64,000 bases of DNA from contig NC_134506.1 of NCBI RefSeq assembly GCF_027942865.1, positions 15,894,436-15,958,435 on the forward strand, in the 5' to 3' direction. Within the stretch, counting starts at the first letter, position 1. Each line of letters opens with the position of its first letter. The stretch is from Odontesthes bonariensis (Eukaryota > Chordata > Actinopteri > Atheriniformes > Atherinopsidae). The notes under the pieces were generated by a model. It worked only from the letters and a program-made list of their open reading frames with translations, ran no database searches and was not told the origin of the DNA. The position numbers and the translations under genes were made by a program. Below, piece after piece: positions 33,501 through 49,400 of the stretch.

Positions 33501-36490
33501 AAGAAGAAAGAGCTTTCTGCACATTGAAAAACTCACTTGATTAAACTAAATTGAAATGACTTAGTATCTTTTTTTTTTTACATATTGTAAACAGCCATGG
33601 CAGCCGTTTGTCTTGCTCTCTGTATTCGACTGCTTGTCTATCCTTTTTCTCTCAGTAACCTTTGGCTAGTGATGCGGGGTAATTTGGGCAATAAGAAGAT
33701 ATTACCTGAGTGCTAATGGCGGCAGATAATATCCTCATTGCATAAAGCATGGCAGAAGAATTGCTATCCTGAGCAATAAGCCCCTATCCCCAAAGTAGCA
33801 ATTAGGTGTAGATTTAAACGTCATTTTAGAGAGAAAGGTTTGACTCAATGTGGTTGGGAAAGAACAGAATTTATAACATGCTATATAATTGAAACAGAGT
33901 TGATCTTTAAGGAAGAGGAGAAGAGAGAACACTGAAAACAACCAACTGACGGAGATCTTCAAAGCCCTTGATGACTCTGAATATCCTCATAAGTGGCTAC
34001 ATAATGCATGATGGAGAGAGAGGGTGAGATAGCAGGGTGAAAGTAATTATGTCTTGTTGTGGCTGATAAAGTGTATTTACCTCCTATCTGCCATATCTTT
34101 GCACAATGGGGCCCTTGTATGGGTGACAGTAAAACATGGGACTGTTAGATAGAAGGACCCATTAAATGGTCATAAAAGTCACACTAGACTGGATAATGTT
34201 AAAAAGAAGCTTTTGTTTTCACACTGTAAAAAAGAAACAGGCGAGCTTGGAAGCATATTGGAAAGTCACAAGGTCGGAATTCCCCAATTGAGACTCTGAA
34301 CCTGAGCTCTTTTATTTGTTCTGCATCCATTGTGGTTTATCAGATGCAAAAACGTTAATAAGCTATCATTAATTATCTAAGATCAAACATTAAAGATGCC
34401 GCGGAGAGGTTAAGATCAGATGCATTATCACACGAGAGGGACATTTATAACTGACAAGGTGTTAAAATCTAGAAAGTATTCAAAAGCACACATACAATAC
34501 TACTTATATTCGTACCAGCTACTGTAAACAATTTATTTATGAAAGCTTCTTGTGCTTCCTGAGCTCATAGATTACCCATTTACATCCAGAAATCAGAAAA
34601 TGACCTTTCACCTTTTATGTGTTCAAGTGTGCTATGCTCACTGGTTTGTGAGTGTGTATATGATTGAGACAATGGTGCTGCTTAAATAGAAGACAAATTC
34701 ATACAAGAAACTCTGTATTGCTTCAGTGAATGGGTGAATGTAAAACACTATGTAGAACCTAGACAAGGTAAACAGGTGCTATGTAGGCTAAGTTTAGACA
34801 ATTCATTACTTTCTGCCTCTTAACCATGGGTCTCCTCTGGAGCAAAATGTTACGGATTATTATAGGCGCACTTGAAAGAAGTAAATGTTTTTAAGCACGA
34901 ACATCTAAATCGGTTGCCGTAGTTTTGTCAACTTGTGTGTTGAAGGCTGCATTGACTCAGAGATGGCTGAGAATGATAGGTGTCAGTGGTGTTGAATAGC
35001 TAACTATTGTCGTTTTCACACACAAGAACACCTAAGATTTCCTAGGGTATGTGTGGACATTTTTGTCCAGACTTTTTCCACAGTTCCCGTTCACACATGG
35101 ACTTCACAGCAGAAGATTCTGCAAATGTGAGTGGTGCCTGGGTCGAGGGGACAAGGATGGGAATTTCTGCGTTTAATTTCAACGCAAGTGGAGAATAGCA
35201 GAGGAGGCTCCTTGATTACTGTACTGAGTACTGATATCGGTCCCATTGAAAAATATTTGTGCTGCAGCACAGAAAAGAAAACAGCCTTTATGTTAGTTGT
35301 AACATTTCTAGTTATACGGGTTGGTTGGAAGCTGACGATCCCTCTCCTCTTCCCCTTGTGGCCAGCCCCCTTTTTTTTAACACTTTGTACAAACTATTAC
35401 CACACAGTGAACCTGTCAAAAATCTGTGAAGAAGTGCATTCATATATGCTCAAAGTCTGAGTAAAGCAAACTCAGAGGTAAGCATAGAAACATGTTATCT
35501 GTGTTCGACAATAGTTTCTTAAAACGTGTTAAAAGACTGAGAACTATATGCTGGACTGGACTGTGAAATTAGGCCTGTTTTTCATAGATTTTCTGTTCAG
35601 GATTTTCATTGCAGGTCTGAAATCAAGGTTCCACAATACAGTGGACTAGTATCATAAGCCAACAAAAGTCAATCCCATTCCTAACACTGTAATGTTACAT
35701 ATATATAAATTACGTATAAATTAAACTACTACAATACAATAACATCAAAACGAGCCAACCATGCCACTTAGCTGTGTATCTGACACCAGCTAACTAACTG
35801 TCATTCATTATAGTAATGCATCTTTCCATGAATGCATGAATTTGCTATACTTAGGGCTGTCTTTTTAATACGCTGAGGAATAGTTAGATCAAAATAACTG
35901 GCTGAGTTTTGTTCAAGAGTTCAAAATTAAAACATGGCACCACAGATGTCGGAGAAACAAAACACACCAGCTCAATAACCAGTATTATGCTCAGTGCACT
36001 CAGGAGTACAGCAGTTGTTACAGTACTTTACTTACATGCACTTACAGGAGTAACACACCCAATGTGTGAGATATGTACTGTGGATTCATTTTGCGAAAAA
36101 GCCAACACCGCACCATGGAGGTCAGAGGGCTGTGCATCTATACAGGAAAACAAAGTTAGGTGTAAATATGGTCAGTGAACAATCAAGATTGACAGAGTGC
36201 AGAGCCACTGCTGACAGTTGAGGATCGTCGGCAACACCTTCTTCATTTTTCACCCGTTAGTTTTACAAACCTTCACCAGAGATAGCTGAGATAAAGGAAT
36301 GCACTGCTGCCAGTTAATCTTAGCTTTCCTTTTGCCACTACATCGGCCGGGACCTCGACTGCATTGTGGCAGGACATATTGCCATGTGAATGTTCAGAAA
36401 ATCAGGGTTTGTTTTTAAAAAGGGCCCTTTCACTATGCTAACAACGTGTTAAAGTGTAAACTTGTCCCGTGTGCAACAAGCTTCATAATC
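30600..36490. other. Gene desert, no genes recognised
   Basis: AT-rich unique sequence with chance ORFs only. 33340-33500 is a worn SINE-like fragment (ACCAAAGTAACTTACGAGTG...CTGTAACCTTCTGATTG). 33640-34120 has ATTA-rich, repeat-free sequence that could be conserved. 32320-32600 and 35010-35130 share TTCACACA-type phrases with stk16 intron 3 and may be old non-autonomous elements. Confidence 0.4.
33340..33500 (+). repeat. Degenerate SINE-like fragment
   Basis: TTTAACCAAAGTAACTTACGAGTG...ATTAAACCTGTAACCTTCTGATTG...CTTCTGAACTACAGCCACC matches the order of a common fish repeat with a 'row of text' that is now strongly mutated. Confidence 0.5.
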
Positions 36491-36499
36491 AATTTCTGG

Positions 36500-36945
36500 A
36501 TTACGTCATGTCTATTAGTTTTGTCAGGTTTTTAGTTCCTGTTTAGTCTTTGGTTTTGACACTGTTTTCCCTCAGTCACTCTTGCCCTGGTCATCAGCTT
36601 CACTCACGTCACCTGTGTTTTTCCCCTCAGCTGCCTTAGCTCATTAATCACCCTCCTCAGTATTTAGTCTCCAGGTTTCCTCATGCACTTTGCCAGATCC
36701 TGACTGTCATTCATGATTCCATGCCATGCCAAGTAACCCATGTCAAAGTAAGCGTTGTCCAGGGTTGTTCTTTTGTTTTCACAGTTATAGTCAGGTTTTG
36801 TTTTGCCAAGTTTTTTTATAAGTTTAGGTTTTGTGTTCTGGCTCAGCTGCGCTTTTTGTTTGGGTTGTTTTAAATAAATCAAGTATTATATGGAAAGTCT
36901 GCATTTTGGGTCCTCCTTCTCCATGCCATAACCACCGTTATGACA
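36500..36945 (+). repeat. Possible solo LTR (fish retroelement)
   Basis: Series of phrases typical of a common fish LTR-like repeat: GTTTTTCCCCTCAGCTGCC, CTCATTAATCACCCTCCTCAG, TATTTAG, CATGCCATGCC, AATAAATCAAGTATTATATGG (polyadenylation region) and TGCATTTTGGGTCCTCCTTC, ending ...GTTATGACA. No internal coding part and no paired LTR in this window. Confidence 0.4.
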
Positions 36946-39400
36946 GATTACAAACAGGACACCAATTTACATGCACTCATTCTCTGCATAACCATTTGTA
37001 GATTTGAATTATTTTGCTTCTGAGATTAGTTTTTTTGGCTACCTGAATTTAATTTTAACATTTTGTTATTACCACAAATGTTCATGATAAATACAATATG
37101 TGCACTGAAAGCGCTATTGCATGAATCCAAGTAGGTTTGTACTGGTCCGGTAAACGACCCTACTTTCATTGTGTAATAGCTCTTCCTGGAGAACTTAGAA
37201 GTGAACAAGCAATTGCACAAACAAGAAAATTCCAATAGAGCATTAGCACATGACTTCCAGTTACTGAAAAAAGTACCATAACCTGCCCACAGATCACAAA
37301 GTGCTGATACTCACCTGCTGGAACAGAAGAGGGGGGCTGGAAGGGGCCAAAGTAGCAATGGCAGACAGAAGGAAATTCACGTCCAGTGGGGTAGATGTCA
37401 TATGGCAAAGCTCAATATTGGTTAATAAATGATGGGGACAGGGTACAGAGACTGAGACGAGAAGTAAAACTCTAATAAATTACCTTTATCTCCATAATGA
37501 GACAACATTAATTTTGGTCTCAAGGTCTGGCAAAAAGCAAGATGATTTATCTTGTGCATTTAACACTGTGGGAATTACTCTAATTACCAGGGGTATGGAG
37601 AACTGATTTTCACTTCACAGAAAGCCCATTGTGCACCTGGATCATTTATCACAACCGCGGCCCAGACGCTGGTGGGAAAGTGGTGCTGGTTGACAGTGTC
37701 CCTGAAAGCTTCATGTGTGCCTTAAGGAGAAGATAGAAGAATATGCACACACCATCAAAGCAAGTTGAACTGTGATGAATCATTCTGCCTGTATCAATGT
37801 ATCAGTGACAGTGGATAAAGTAATCTGTATCTTTGATGGCCTACTGTATGAGTTTTACTATAAAATGCAATAGTTAGATCAATGTTTTCCAACTGAAAAA
37901 CCATAGAGACTCCAGAGATGTTGCTTTATTTCGGCTTTCTTTTGTCTCATCTATCAGCAGTGTGAATCATCTTATCAACAGGTGGTAAGTCAGTGAGAAT
38001 CTGTGACCCAGAGGAAGTGAATATTGCACTGGCTTGGACAGCACTCAGTGAGCACAAGAGCATACCAGGATTGGTTTAAGGACAGGGCAAGCTGTCTCAG
38101 AGCTGTGGTAATGATTGAAAAATATGCCTGTAATTGCTGATAAGCTCTTTAATGTTTCAGTAAACTCCTGTTAGCCGCTAAGTTTACTGACGCATAACTT
38201 GTTGATAAACTGGCTTTGTAGTCAAGGGCTGGCGGCCTCTTTGAACCAATTGTCCTCTCGCAGTGTGAAGGGTGTGTGCTGAGTTTTGAGAGCTCTGCAA
38301 AAAGTTCAAGAGGGCATATGCATGTGAGAACATGTGCGACAGAGGAAGAGAAAGGAGGTAATGACAGCTTCGATCAGATGAGAGACAAATTCATTAAGTT
38401 TTCCAGGCCCATCGCCTGCAGACAGATAATTCAGTCAATGGATTGCACAGACTGATATTGCTGTTCCTTATTGCATGATTGTGAGCATCATCAATACAGT
38501 AAATCATACTCTGCTGCACTGAGCCTGGGCCTGATCTGTTGAGAGGTTTTGTCATAATTGATCAATAACTGATCACTTCACTATATCTACAATTTATAGC
38601 TGTGAAGCAAAAGGAAAACACATGCCTAGTGTATGAAGTTGCACAGGGCCTTGAAATTAAGGCTGATGGTATTGTTTTTAGTGTTACAGGTCATTTTTCA
38701 GAAACCACACTGTGCGAATTCATTCTGAAAAGGAAAGAAAGAAGTCATGAAAATCCATCCAATATGTGTAAATGACTTCTTCTAAAAGAAATGTGTTAAA
38801 GTGCCAAATGACTAGCTCAAAAAAAACAAACCCTAACTTGTGCTGTCATTTATGGTCGGTGGCAGCATCTTAGCATGCCAATTTGCTGGTTGCCTGGTTA
38901 CATGTAAACAAAACATGTTACAATGAATTTTTGGCCCTTCCTGGTTATGTTTTAGACAATAGCCTCACTTGTTTAAGGTAAGAAATCTTTTTACTGCATC
39001 CTTATGGGTGCCAGGAATAGAGTGTAGTCTCGCTGAATTTTGTGAAAGCTGTCGTGAAAGTCATGTTTACTCCATTAAACAGGCAAAAACAAAAAGTGCA
39101 TTTGGAGGCTTCACAAGGTGGTGGTTTGGTTGCACACATCACGAATATCTGGGAGATGTGTTGATATCCCTTTCAAGGACAAACCTCTATTTTTGACCTC
39201 TAGTCATTTTGTTTTCACTTTTGCTTTTGAACCCTGTTTTATGACCCTCGATTGACTATCATGGAAAGCCTCGTGCTCACACACCAGATTCACATATATT
39301 TAACAAATAAAGTACAATAGAAAAATGTCTCCAGAGGCATGCTTTAAAGATAATAACAAATGACCTGCTAAATGACTCGTTTTGGAATAAGGATGTCCAC
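36946..39400. other. Non-coding stretch upstream of the homeobox gene
   Basis: No genes and no clear repeats. 37540-37700 and 38180-38480 are mixed-composition, repeat-free segments that could be regulatory. Confidence 0.35.
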
Positions 39401-39429
39401 CTCACATCTTTATGACACCGCACCTTTTG

Positions 39430-39800
39430 TTTTTCAAGGATAAAGGCAGACGTGCTGCACAGAAGACGGCAGCTGACACCAGAGGCGGGCGCACAGGCCC
39501 CGACTCAATTTAATTTGTGAGCCTCTGTCAGCGGCCCGGGGGACGGATTTACCTGTGGCCTTGCTATTTAAATTACCCTCAAATCCTTAAAGCAAGGAAA
39601 CAAGGCTTCGCAAGGGGTGGGGTGAAAAAAAAAACAGGCAGAGAGCGCCTTGGCTTTCCCTGGAACAAATTACCTCTATATCTGTCCCGCAGACGGGCCG
39701 TAATCTGGCTGATAGAGAGCCTCGGAGGGCGGGAGCCACACAGGTGGTAGAGGAAGAGAAAGGTGAGATGAGAGAGGAGGGAGGTCAGCAGGACGCTGCA
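39430..39800. promoter_or_regulatory. Candidate upstream enhancer of the homeobox gene
   Basis: GC-rich relative to its surroundings, with phrases such as GCTATTTAAATTACC, CACAGGTGG (E-box) and GGCCGTAATCTGGCTGATAG, no repeat character and no coherent protein. About 1.7 kb upstream of the start codon. Inferred from composition and place. Confidence 0.3.
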
Positions 39801-40979
39801 CGTGCTCCGGCCAGTTACAAACCGACTCGCTTACTCATGTCAGCTCAACTGATTTCAGTTTGGAAACTTAGTATGGATGTTTGGTTCTGAACGCTGCACT
39901 TTGTGTTGTGAGCCTGTTAAATAGTAACGTAGAGAGCAAAAACGGTTGTTCGGGAATTCATTGAAGGTTTCCGGCCGTATTCCGTTTAGACAGACTGTAA
40001 ATTGTAAATTACAGATCAAACCCGTTGTCAGTTTCATTTTGTTCTATTATGGATCAAAACGTTTCTCGAATGGCAGTTATTCAGGGTTGCTTTTCCCCAG
40101 TCTATTTAACGATAATGAAAAGATTGGCGATTCGTGACCCCCCCCTGAAAAAAATCTGAAAAAGTCAGTGGAGCCTAATCAAAGTTATAGGCTACAGCTT
40201 ATATTGGCCTTTTGTCGTCGCATTTAAGGGCTGCACGTGTTAAAAAAAAAATAATAATAACGAGTCTGCATGATGCTTTTACGTAAAGATGAATCATTAA
40301 AAATGTTTTTATCCGCCAATTTCTCAACGGAAAGTTTTGAAGTCCAACAGTTGTCATTTTGATCCAGTAGCTACTTTAACAAATTGGCCTCGTCTGCATG
40401 CGCAGTTATTGTACTATTTAATTGTAACCTATCAATATTTTTACAAGTCAACATCTTTGTCAGCTGCCATGCCGCGACTGCGCGAGACCCCTCTTCAGCT
40501 GATGCACCTCGGTTTTTTTCGGGTCTTAAAAAGGCATTAGTCCACATTAAGCAGAAGGCCAATTAACTTATTGCCTCCTCTGCCAAGTCATTACAGTTTT
40601 ATACGATTTGTGTGCAATTCTAGATCGTAAACTTTAATGGCAGCGGTATGCCCTTAGTATGAGACTAAAGCCACACATTCATATTAAAGACTTAAATACT
40701 GGACACAGTGTTTTGTTGAACATCACCAAAAATAGTCGTCCGGATGCATTACCTAGTGTTGAAAAACAGCCAGTGTTTGGTGCGGAGGATGTTTTCAGCG
40801 CTAATGATTAGCTAGTCTGGACAGCCACAGCACAGAATATAATTCCTTGTTTATGGCACGTAGCTACAATCTGTGGCAGGTACTGTTCACAGGCGGTAAG
40901 ATGGAGGCTGAAAATACATTTGCCCAATCTTCTAATGTAGGCTACCTCTGCGCTTTGATGCAGTTGAAGGTGTTCGCGG

Positions 40980-41459
40980 GCGGGACAAGGGTTGGACATT
41001 ACCTCACTCTGAATGCGTTCTGGGGGGAGGAAACGAGCGAGTAATTAGCTGATTAGAGGCCAGTCAGAGCAGCCCAACCTCCAGCCAATCCAAGCTCACC
41101 CCGGCCTTCAACGGCAGAGACGGATGGCTGATAGAGAGACACCTCTGTAGTTTGTCAGGGAAGGAATGTTGCAGAGGAGCGTGGAGGTGCAGTTTGAGGA
41201 AACAGGCGAGCGATGCATGAGCGCCAGTAAATACAACTGAGTTTTAGGGATATTGGCTGATACTGATAAGTCATTGATGCACGTTTCGGAGCAGCACTTC
41301 GCGTTTCCAGGCTGCCTTTGTTAAAAGACAATAAGAAGCATAAGAGATTTTGACAGTAGACGCTCAACTGTCTGCACGCTGACGCACGGCACAGGTGCGC
41401 ACGAAAGCGTGGCAAGTTTGTTCCTTCAAGACTCTGCAGTCCCTATAGTTAAAACCGCC
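40980..41459 (+). promoter_or_regulatory. mnx2: Proximal promoter and 5' UTR of the mnx homeobox gene
   Basis: Contains GAGTAATTAGCTGATTAG (paired ATTA cores) at about 41040, a CCAAT box in AGCCAATCC at about 41090, and then GC-richer sequence to the ATG at 41460. No TATA box seen. The reading frame stays open for 17 codons before the ATG, but the conserved N-terminus begins at 41460. Confidence 0.4.
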
Positions 41460-44847
<3,388 letters not shown>

Positions 44848-45720
44848 GAAGACGCCCGACTGGATACTGAGTGTTACAGAGACATCACACCAGGGGACTG
44901 TCCCAAAATGTCTGTGTTTGTCGTTACTTGAAAAGACAATTTCCAAACCTAAATATTTGTCTGGTTTGTTTTTCATTTTCATCCGTCACTCAGCTTTCAG
45001 ACAGAAACACATGCAGGATGATAAGACATAAACACTGTTTGAACTATCTGTGAATAAAATCATTTTAAGTACAGTACATTTTGTAGCATGCAGGGGGAAA
45101 AAATGGCTGTTGTCATGAATATTTGCAAATCACCTTAGAGTAGCATTGTGTTAGCTCCATCTGCTGACAGCTGGAGCTCCACCCACATGAAGGATGTGAA
45201 GAAAAGCAAGTGAACTTTCATGTGTTCAGACCTATCGAGGATAAACTTCAGGAAGTTAAAAGAGCTCTTTGATGAAATGACAGAAGATTAGAAAATCTTT
45301 CAAAAAAGTGTCAGACACTCTGTATGTGTCAAAATGTATTAATTAAAAAAAAAAGTTTTGGCCTTATGGAGCCAGCGAGTGCAACACTTTTTGAAAGGTT
45401 TTTCTAGTGATTTGTTTCCAGTAATCAGAACCTCACCACAATTTTAGATGTCTACTATATAGAAATGACAGAACAAAACAAAAGCTCAGAAACATCTGCT
45501 CTTCTCGATACTTTGCAAAACATCCCATGTGTTCCATTCACTTTTTGGGCATTTTATGTGAATATTGTTGTGTTTCCATCCTTGATAATGTTCATCCTTT
45601 TGTTCTTGTTATTTACATGTAAATGAGCTTAATTTATTTGAATGATTGTAAAGATGAATCACACATGTATTTATCTCAGACCTGTTTGTTGTGTAACTGT
45701 GAAATAAAGAAAAAAGGTAA
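44848..45720 (+). other. mnx2: mnx 3' UTR region
   Basis: AATAAA signals at 45053-45058 and again near 45703 suggest a 3' UTR of about 0.2 or 0.85 kb. No ORF of note. Confidence 0.45.
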
Positions 45721-48700
45721 AAGCAAAAAAAGAAAAACCTGAAAAACTAGGTGAATTTTTGACAGATAGTCCTAGCTTAGTATGTCCAATTAAATGTTTA
45801 CGGCAAACAAATCACGATGATACACCAGCAAAAAATTAAAATAAAAGCAAGCTCTTCTTCAAATGGTAGTGTGCTCTTACTTTTTTATTCAGTTTACTTA
45901 TTCCTTTAAATAAAAAAAATCTAATCTAATCTAATCTGCTAATACATTTAGAAATTTTAGTCAGATGTGATATCTGATACCAAAGTGTTAGGAGATGCAT
46001 AATTGTGTTGTAAATCTGGCAAGCTACTACTTGTGAAACATTTCCAACCCACAGGCTAACATTTACATGGAAAACGGGTCATGATAGACGTTGGCAGCTG
46101 AGGATAAGTTCAGAGTCTGAATGAGTTAGAGCTTGTGGTTACATTAAACAAACACTTGCTCTTTTAAACAGACTAAGAATCTGAAAATGAAGCTATATAT
46201 ATGCACAAAGTTGTGTATGCAAATTATATTCATCCTTTCCAGCTTCCAATATCAGCTGTTTGAAATGTCTACAAGAAATGACAGTTAAAAAAAGAACTGT
46301 GAAAAGTCAAAGAAAAGCTTGAATACTAAGAGATTTTTTGGGGTGAACTTGCATGTCTGCTGGCTGGAAAGGCACAGCAAACCCGCAAACAACTGCCAAA
46401 GATGATGTGGTGAGAGTCCAGATGACACAAGAGAGGCAGTGCAGTGTTTTCCTGTGCAGCATTAATGCACTGAGAGGGTCTCCAGGACAGGAGTCTCCAG
46501 AAGTGAACCCTTCCTGCAACTTCAGCACAGCGGTCAGTCTCTGAAAATCTACACAGCTGCATGACCCAGAGAGGTTTTGGAAACAAGTGTTGTGGACATA
46601 TGGAAACAGGTGTTGTACTGTATGTTTTATTACACTCAGCTTGATATGAAAGTAACGTATTTTAGGTGCAGGTTTTTTTTTGTGGGGCCTGCTCTACATT
46701 TCATTACACGTGAATCGGATCGGGCAGATCCATGCAGTCCATGGGCAAAACTCATCAACTTGGGCTTCTGAACATGAGGTAGGCCGGTGCTGTGATTGGG
46801 TTTATTTTAGAACAGATGTTTTCCAAAATCAACTGGATTAGTGAAACTAACCAAATTATTGGTGTCTCTTGAAATCAGTCCATAACCACCGTCTGAGACT
46901 GTCCTCCACCCAAATACGCCTTGTTGGGTGTTTATTCATGATGTCCATATGGTTGTGCTGCAAAAAAAAAAAGTATTCCAGTCCTAACTGTGATCTTTTT
47001 CTAATCCTAATCCTGTTTCGTTAATGCCTAAACCCAACCAGGAAGTGACAAACGTGTTTTAGTAAACCGCTGAATGGAACTCAAAAGTGAAAAATCTTTT
47101 GTCACATGTTAGTCTTGAACACACATCATGAACAAATTATTTAAAGTGCTGTCTGTTATGACATCAAACCCCACCTCCTGCATTCTCAAGAATATTTTGT
47201 GGCTTCTTAATGTGAAAACATGACAGTGTCATCTGTTCTTATAAGGAAATGCTCATATGAGTCATATCTAAATCCTACAGCTTGTAGGGGGCATACTTTA
47301 CAATATGTCCTTATTGGTCGCATGTAAGGGTATGAACAAACAATCTCTATGATGATTTCAGCAGGAGGACTCTTTGACCCTTGTCACCTCTTAAAATGAA
47401 ATTACTGTCTTTTTATGTCCCTGTGAAGGAAATTAATGTAGAAATTGTGTTAAATAACACAAATCAATAGGCCAATACTTGGTTTAATAACTGTTAGGAA
47501 TGGCTTAAAATTCTTACGTAGATAAATAAATAAAAATCTAGTAAAAATTAAAAAAATGGCTGGCTAAATGCTAAAATTTATCAGGAACATTTAGCTTATT
47601 TATTGATTTGGTGTATTGGAATGCTAACATTTGCTAATTAGCACTAGTAAAACTGTGACTGGGGGTTATGTCATTTGTTTTATTGCAGCCTTGTGATTCA
47701 AAAATGTCTCTTTTTTTATGGGGAAAAGTTGTGTAATCTCCAACAAGATAACAATTTATCCTGAATTTATCATACATCTGAACGTAATTTTCTGAATCTG
47801 TCCAAAGTGGTGGAGATATTTTAGTCTGAAAATTTAATGGTAGATGAGCTGGCCATTCCAAGAGCCAATTGTGAGTTGTGATCATAACAAAGAATAATCA
47901 AAAATGTATTTGTAAATCTCACCCATAGAAGAGTAGCTCATGGTTGAATCAACAACATCTATTTCTGCATCTCCTTCAGCTGCTTCCTGTGGTTGTAAAG
48001 CAAAGCAAAAGTAATTCTTACCTCCTAGTTTTTATTTATCACAAAGCCTCTTAGATATTAATTACTTGGTGAGGTTTACTGATGGCCAAATGATTAAGCT
48101 AATGAATAGAAAGCAAAGCAATCAAAAGCCTGATGGTGAGTGATCACACAGGCCCATTTTAATTTCCAGGAGCAACAGCATGATGAGTGTGTGCAGCTGC
48201 AGCTGGGCGTTTATTGGGCACACATGTAAGGGCCGTGATTAAGGAGCAGATTGGAGGACATAATATGTACTGTCATTTAGCCCCCTCTCAGACCACAGTC
48301 ACATATTTATATAGTGATTAAATACATTCTTAACTGGCTGGGCACACTGGCTACTCTTGTGAAAAAGCCGATCTGTGAAGTGCCTTTAAACACTGATGGG
48401 ATTTAAAGCAGAAACTTTATCGGGGCTGTAGGCAAAAGCTGCATCTTAAATGAAACCGAAGAAAGACTGAAGGTTATTATTTGTAGAATTTGTTCTCAGT
48501 TTTTTGGTAACAAAATGGCATCAAATTTTCATAGAGTAAAAATCCATTCAGTTCTCAGTTTACAGTGAGACAGCAGACACAAATGATTGTGAACTTTTCC
48601 TGTGTCAGGTCCTCATCTTAGTAAGTAAAAGCATTCAGTGAAATAGTTTTTCTAAATTAGACCAAATTTAATAACTGATTGCTCTCTTATCAATAGATTG

Positions 48701-48785
48701 GACACACTAAACGCTCTCATGTGCAAGATCATTGACATGGATGTGTTGTTTTACAATTCTTAGAATGGTTTATTGTAGTCCAATG
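45720..48785. other. Non-coding stretch downstream of mnx
   Basis: A short (AATCT)n block lies at about 45920-45937. The stretch 48040-48260 is repeat-free with ATTA cores (ATTAATTACTTGG, GATTAAGCTAATGAATAG) and GCAGCTGCAGCTGG, and may be a conserved element. No genes recognised. Confidence 0.4.
48040..48260. promoter_or_regulatory. Candidate conserved non-coding element downstream of mnx
   Basis: ATTA/TAAT cores, overlapping E-boxes (CAGCTGCAGCTG), no repeat or coding character. Inferred from motif density. Confidence 0.28.
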
Positions 48786-48789
48786 GATT

Positions 48790-49400
48790 ACTGATTCAGG
48801 GGAATGTAAAAGTTTGGGCATCCCTATTCAGAATTTCTGGAACTATCAAAAGGTCAGTGAATCAAAGGTTAAGTGATGTCCAAAGGACATAAGTGAACCA
48901 TAAGTGAACCCTTCTTTTCAACATTTCAGGCCAGACTGGTGCATTATTTTTGGTTTTGAACAGTTTGAACAGACTGAAATGAAAAAGAGCAGCATGCTAA
49001 ATTTTGGGCAAAAGATTTGAACTTTTAGATAACTTTGACCAATGTCTGAGACCTAAAGCAAAGACTGTTGGCCTTATTTAAAGTCATCTTCTGAAAGGCC
49101 AGGAGATGATTTCAAAGATTTATAAATAATATGACTCTCTAAATCGTGTCCCAATAACAGCTAATTCAACAGAAAACTTGAAGCTTGTAGAAATTACCGT
49201 AAGGAAAATTGAACTGATTCTGCGGTAGTGGCGCAATATTTGACTGTGAAGTCACATTTACACAAGTTTGACATCTTTAGAAGAGTCACTATCAGAAAAT
49301 CTTTCCTGTATCCTGTCATTAGAAATAATCCTCAGAATTATGCAAAAACCATCTAAACACGTCTGAAGCATCCTTGTGAGTTAATAAGAGAGCTTTGTGA
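48790..49400 (+). mobile_element. Truncated Tc1/mariner-like transposon, 5' half
   Basis: Starts with GGGGAATGTAAAAGTTTGGGCATCCCT, the terminal phrase of a common fish Tc1-like family, includes GCCAGGAGATGATTTCAAAG-type subterminal sequence, and at about 49240-49380 keeps worn transposase codons corresponding to the part between the paired DNA-binding domain and the catalytic core (LHKFDI-like, then RKSFL-like). Frameshifts and stops throughout; the 3' half is missing. Confidence 0.65.

Noticed and set aside
36664-36882. Minus-strand open frame in the LTR-like region
   Set aside because: Low-complexity translation of a dispersed non-coding repeat.
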